Position numbers and translations under genes: made by a program. The notes below the pieces were generated by a model. That model did not search any database and was not told the DNA's origin. It was given only the letters and a program-made list of their open reading frames with translations. From Strix aluco (lineage: Eukaryota > Chordata > Aves > Strigiformes > Strigidae), in assembly GCF_031877795.1 (NCBI RefSeq), contig NC_133948.1, forward strand, positions 14,648,948 through 14,712,947: DNA of 64,000 nucleotides, read 5' to 3'. How positions within the stretch are numbered: position 1 is the first letter of the stretch; every line of letters begins with the position of its first letter. Shown here piece after piece: positions 61,641-64,000 of this stretch.

Positions 61641-62322
61641 GCTTTAATGTACCCTGCTTTTAAATTGAGTATCAGTGATCTGTGCGGGGGAAAAAATGCA
61701 ATTGCAAATGTATTGTCCTGTATTCTTCGGGATTTGTATTATTTAGCTTTTTGAACTCTTCTGCATTTTGTGTTTTTTCCAGAGCATCGGGATTAGGAGC
61801 TTTGCTGCTGGTTGTAAACTGTTAAGAATGGTATTAAAATCCCTGACCTGATTGCTGTGTATGCAGAGCTTCAGATTCTTCGCTTTAAAACTTTTCTGTG
61901 TGCAGTGGAGTGACTTAAATGTGAATGTGGGCTCTTCCTCACTATTTGTTGTGGTAATTGAGGGCAAGTATATAGTAGGACAAGAGTTTAGGTATCAGTT
62001 TAAGTCTGATCTTCTCCAAACATGGAAATGTGAGAGAAGTCAAGCAGTCTTCCTCAAGGTTAGATACCAATGCTATCTGAAAGTCAAAAATTGGGAATTA
62101 ATTAGAGAGCAACAGAGCCTCTAATGCCAGAGCACGTAATTTTGGAAGGTTTCCTCTGAACCTCGTAGGTGATGCTGTGCAGCATCCTGAAGTTCTGGTT
62201 TCCTGCCCTACAGTCTCTTTTCTGTATGTTAACTTTTTCCATTAGAATGCTTTTAAGCTTACATCTTTTAAAGTTTTGTTAAATTCAAAGATAACGCACA
62301 GTGATTCTTTCTTTGCGTACAG

Positions 62323-62519
62323 GAACCGTTAGCATTTGGAACCTGATGTTCGGGCGGGAGCCAATCCATCATTACCAGCACAATCAGAGGATACAGGCTT
62401 TAGCTCTTGGTTCAGAGGGTGCCACAGTAGCAACAGCATCTGGCTTCGAGGTCAAAGTGGAAAGCCCTAATGACAGAGGATTCTGGCAAACCACAGAAAC
62501 ATTTGAAATCCAGAAATTG
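62323..62519 (+). CDS. FBXW8: FBXW8 exon 6, WD40 repeats
   Basis: The exon is 197 bases, residues 279-344, and ends in phase 0 before gtgagt. It reads GTVSIWNL (end of a WD40 repeat), then RIQALALGSEGATVATASGF (next repeat) and SPNDRGFWQTTETFEIQKL. These correspond to the human segments NIWDL, RIQALALSQDDATVATASAF and SPNEEGYWQ. The acceptor is gcgtacag. Later exons are outside the window. Confidence 0.95.
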
Positions 62520-64000
62520 GTGAGTCTCCAGGCCACTCAGCCTCTTTCTTGGAGCTCCTGATCCACTAATTATTTTTGGTACAGTTGAGAGGAATCTTAT
62601 AAAAATCTTACAAGAGTGTTGTCTGAACTAGATAACAGCTTTTTCAGCTAGAGGCTATGATTTTGAAGCAGGTTAATGGATGAGCCTTTCGTCGCTGAAG
62701 AGCAAGGGTGAAATGCTGGCTTAAGCTACAAGTGAAAATGAATAGAAGTCCATATGGTGCAGGAGGTTGGCTGTTTTTAATTATTTTTTTGTCAACATTA
62801 AACTAAGTTGGCTCATTTTGTAAATCAGTTTTCTCGCGTAGAATTGGAGCTAAAACTCAAGGTCTCATTCCAGATCAACGCTATCTGATTAATTCTGAGG
62901 CAGGATATTGCAGACGAGCTAATAGTACCACTTGTGAAGCTGTAACTAGTTGTGCAGCTTCTTTAGGTTGCACCTTCTGTCACTGAAGTTTTGAGACTAT
63001 TTTAATTAAAAAGCAAAAGCTGTCCTATTCTCTGCAGTTTTATTATGTCTGGGAGTATCAACATTTTTTCTGAAAGGGGAAGGAAGTGCATAGGAATAAT
63101 TTGAGGCTTGCAGCTTCTCTCCTATTGTAGGAAGCTGACTGCGCAGCTAAGGGGTGTGAAGTTGTGATTTAAACCACTCCTGATTAATCCCCTCTTAAAA
63201 GCTAAGTCAGTCTCACAATGCTTAAATAAACAAACTCCCCAAATATTTTAAGAGGTTTCCAAGTAAAAATGTTAAAACACTACCACACACTCCATTGTAG
63301 TTGGATCCATTTTACTCTTGCGTCTTGCTGTGAAATGTCAATTTGCCACATGTGAAAGTCAGTCAGGACAGCACGCTGTCTTCTAAAGTTGGGTTAGAAA
63401 TCAGCTGTGTTGTTGAAGAGTTTAAACCCTTCCTGTAGTGAGACTTTTCGGCAGCATCTTAACCATTTACTGAAATGGAAGAGCAACGTCATTCCGGTCT
63501 TGTGACAGAAGATAGGGGAGCTGGTATTTGGGCTGTCCTAGAGTCACGTGATGACTTTTCTGTTAATTTAGAGTATATATACATTGATTGCAGGGTAAGC
63601 ATCAACTATTCCATGTTAGTTGTGTGAATGTGTTGTCTCTTCTGACGTACTGTATTCACATTCTAGCCACGATATTTGCTTTATGTGCTTTAACCTTATG
63701 GCTTTCTGTCCTTCATCTGAATGAGCCCATTAAGTCTTGCTCCTTTCTTTGATGTGATATTTTGGTGTATTCTGTTGTAATGTGTTCTGGTTAGTATTTT
63801 TAATGGGCTCGTTCTAAAGACTGTGAGCTAGATTTCATCATAGGAGCTAAGCTTGCAAAAGTTCAGAAATAAAATTGATACGCGGTCTTTGTCTGAAATA
63901 ATCCATAATTAGGATGATTCCAGATAGCAGATAACCACATCAGTAGCATGTTCAGTTTAGCGTGTGTCAGTAGTGATGGAAAAGAATTTTTGGATGTAAT
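62520..64000 (+). other. FBXW8: FBXW8 intron 6 (5' part)
   Basis: The donor gtgagt opens an intron that runs past the window end. No further exon, repeat or RNA gene was recognised in the 1.5 kb visible. Confidence 0.85.

Larger units (their letters stand above)
54616..62322 (+). other. FBXW8: FBXW8 intron 5
   Basis: A 7.7 kb GT-AG intron. It includes a G16 homopolymer at 56085-56100, a T21 tract at 57083-57103 and an A16 tract at 59369-59384. An AT-rich, homeodomain-motif-rich block lies at about 60850-61640. No coding exon was recognised. Confidence 0.85.
30587..64000 (+). other. FBXW8: FBXW8 gene, 5' portion (exons 1 to 6)
   Basis: Six exons join without a frame break into 344 residues that match FBXW8 from its start through the F-box and the first WD40 repeats; the human protein is about 598 residues. 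FBXW8 is the F-box subunit of the CUL7-RBX1-SKP1 ubiquitin ligase. Reported substrates include IRS1 and the Golgi protein GORASP1, and it acts in growth control and dendrite patterning with OBSL1. The remaining WD40 exons are beyond the window. Introns 1 to 5 measure about 2.8, 6.8, 0.6, 13.0 and 7.7 kb. Confidence 0.95.

Noticed and set aside
1-64000. Prokaryotic-type systems, CRISPR arrays, rRNA or tRNA genes, viral insertions
   Set aside because: Nothing with the required repeats, cloverleaf landmarks or viral gene signatures was recognised. The window is ordinary vertebrate genic DNA.

Overview
The window is vertebrate nuclear DNA, most likely from a bird. It holds long introns with GT-AG boundaries, two CpG-rich islands, very few recognisable interspersed repeats and three conserved protein-coding genes. 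Their order, RNFT2 (+) / HRK (-) / FBXW8 (+), is the one I know from human chromosome 12q24. Species and clade are inferred from compactness and low repeat content, not proven.

Region 1 (1 to about 11.8 kb) is the 3' part of RNFT2, a multi-pass membrane RING E3 ubiquitin ligase. Four coding exons (3306-3455, 8130-8195, 9239-9340, 11055-11189) give the last 150 residues, including the complete C3HC4 RING. The upstream exons lie outside the window. The first intron seen here uses a non-canonical GC donor. A poly(A) signal sits at 11796.

Region 2 (about 11.8 to 27.5 kb) has no convincing protein-coding exon. It lies between the RNFT2 3' end and the HRK coding exon, and may carry the HRK 3' UTR or intron on the minus strand. 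It contains a degraded MIR-family SINE (20.3-20.5 kb), a possible second ancient repeat near 22.4 kb and candidate minus-strand poly(A) signals at 13.36 and 14.36 kb.

Region 3 (27.5 to 29 kb) is the intact, intronless HRK reading frame on the minus strand. HRK is a BH3-only cell-death activator. The frame sits in a CpG island and is flanked by simple repeats: pentanucleotide tracts 3' of its stop codon and a G-rich minisatellite 5' of it. An ATF/CRE-like site lies about 90 bp upstream of the ATG.

Region 4 (30.4 kb to the window end) is the 5' part of FBXW8, the substrate receptor of the CUL7 ubiquitin ligase. Exons 1 to 6 give 344 residues in a continuous frame: the N-terminal tail, the F-box and the first WD40 repeats. 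Exon 1 lies in a second CpG island with a YY1 motif and two upstream AUGs. Remaining exons lie beyond 64 kb. HRK and FBXW8 are head to head with about 2.3 kb between their start codons. RNFT2 and HRK are tail to tail.

The genes are not known to act in one pathway, although two of the three are ubiquitin-ligase components. I found no novel system. The observations worth checking are local: the GC-AG intron, the repeat-rich HRK flanks, the FBXW8 upstream ORFs, and a homeodomain-motif-rich block in FBXW8 intron 5.
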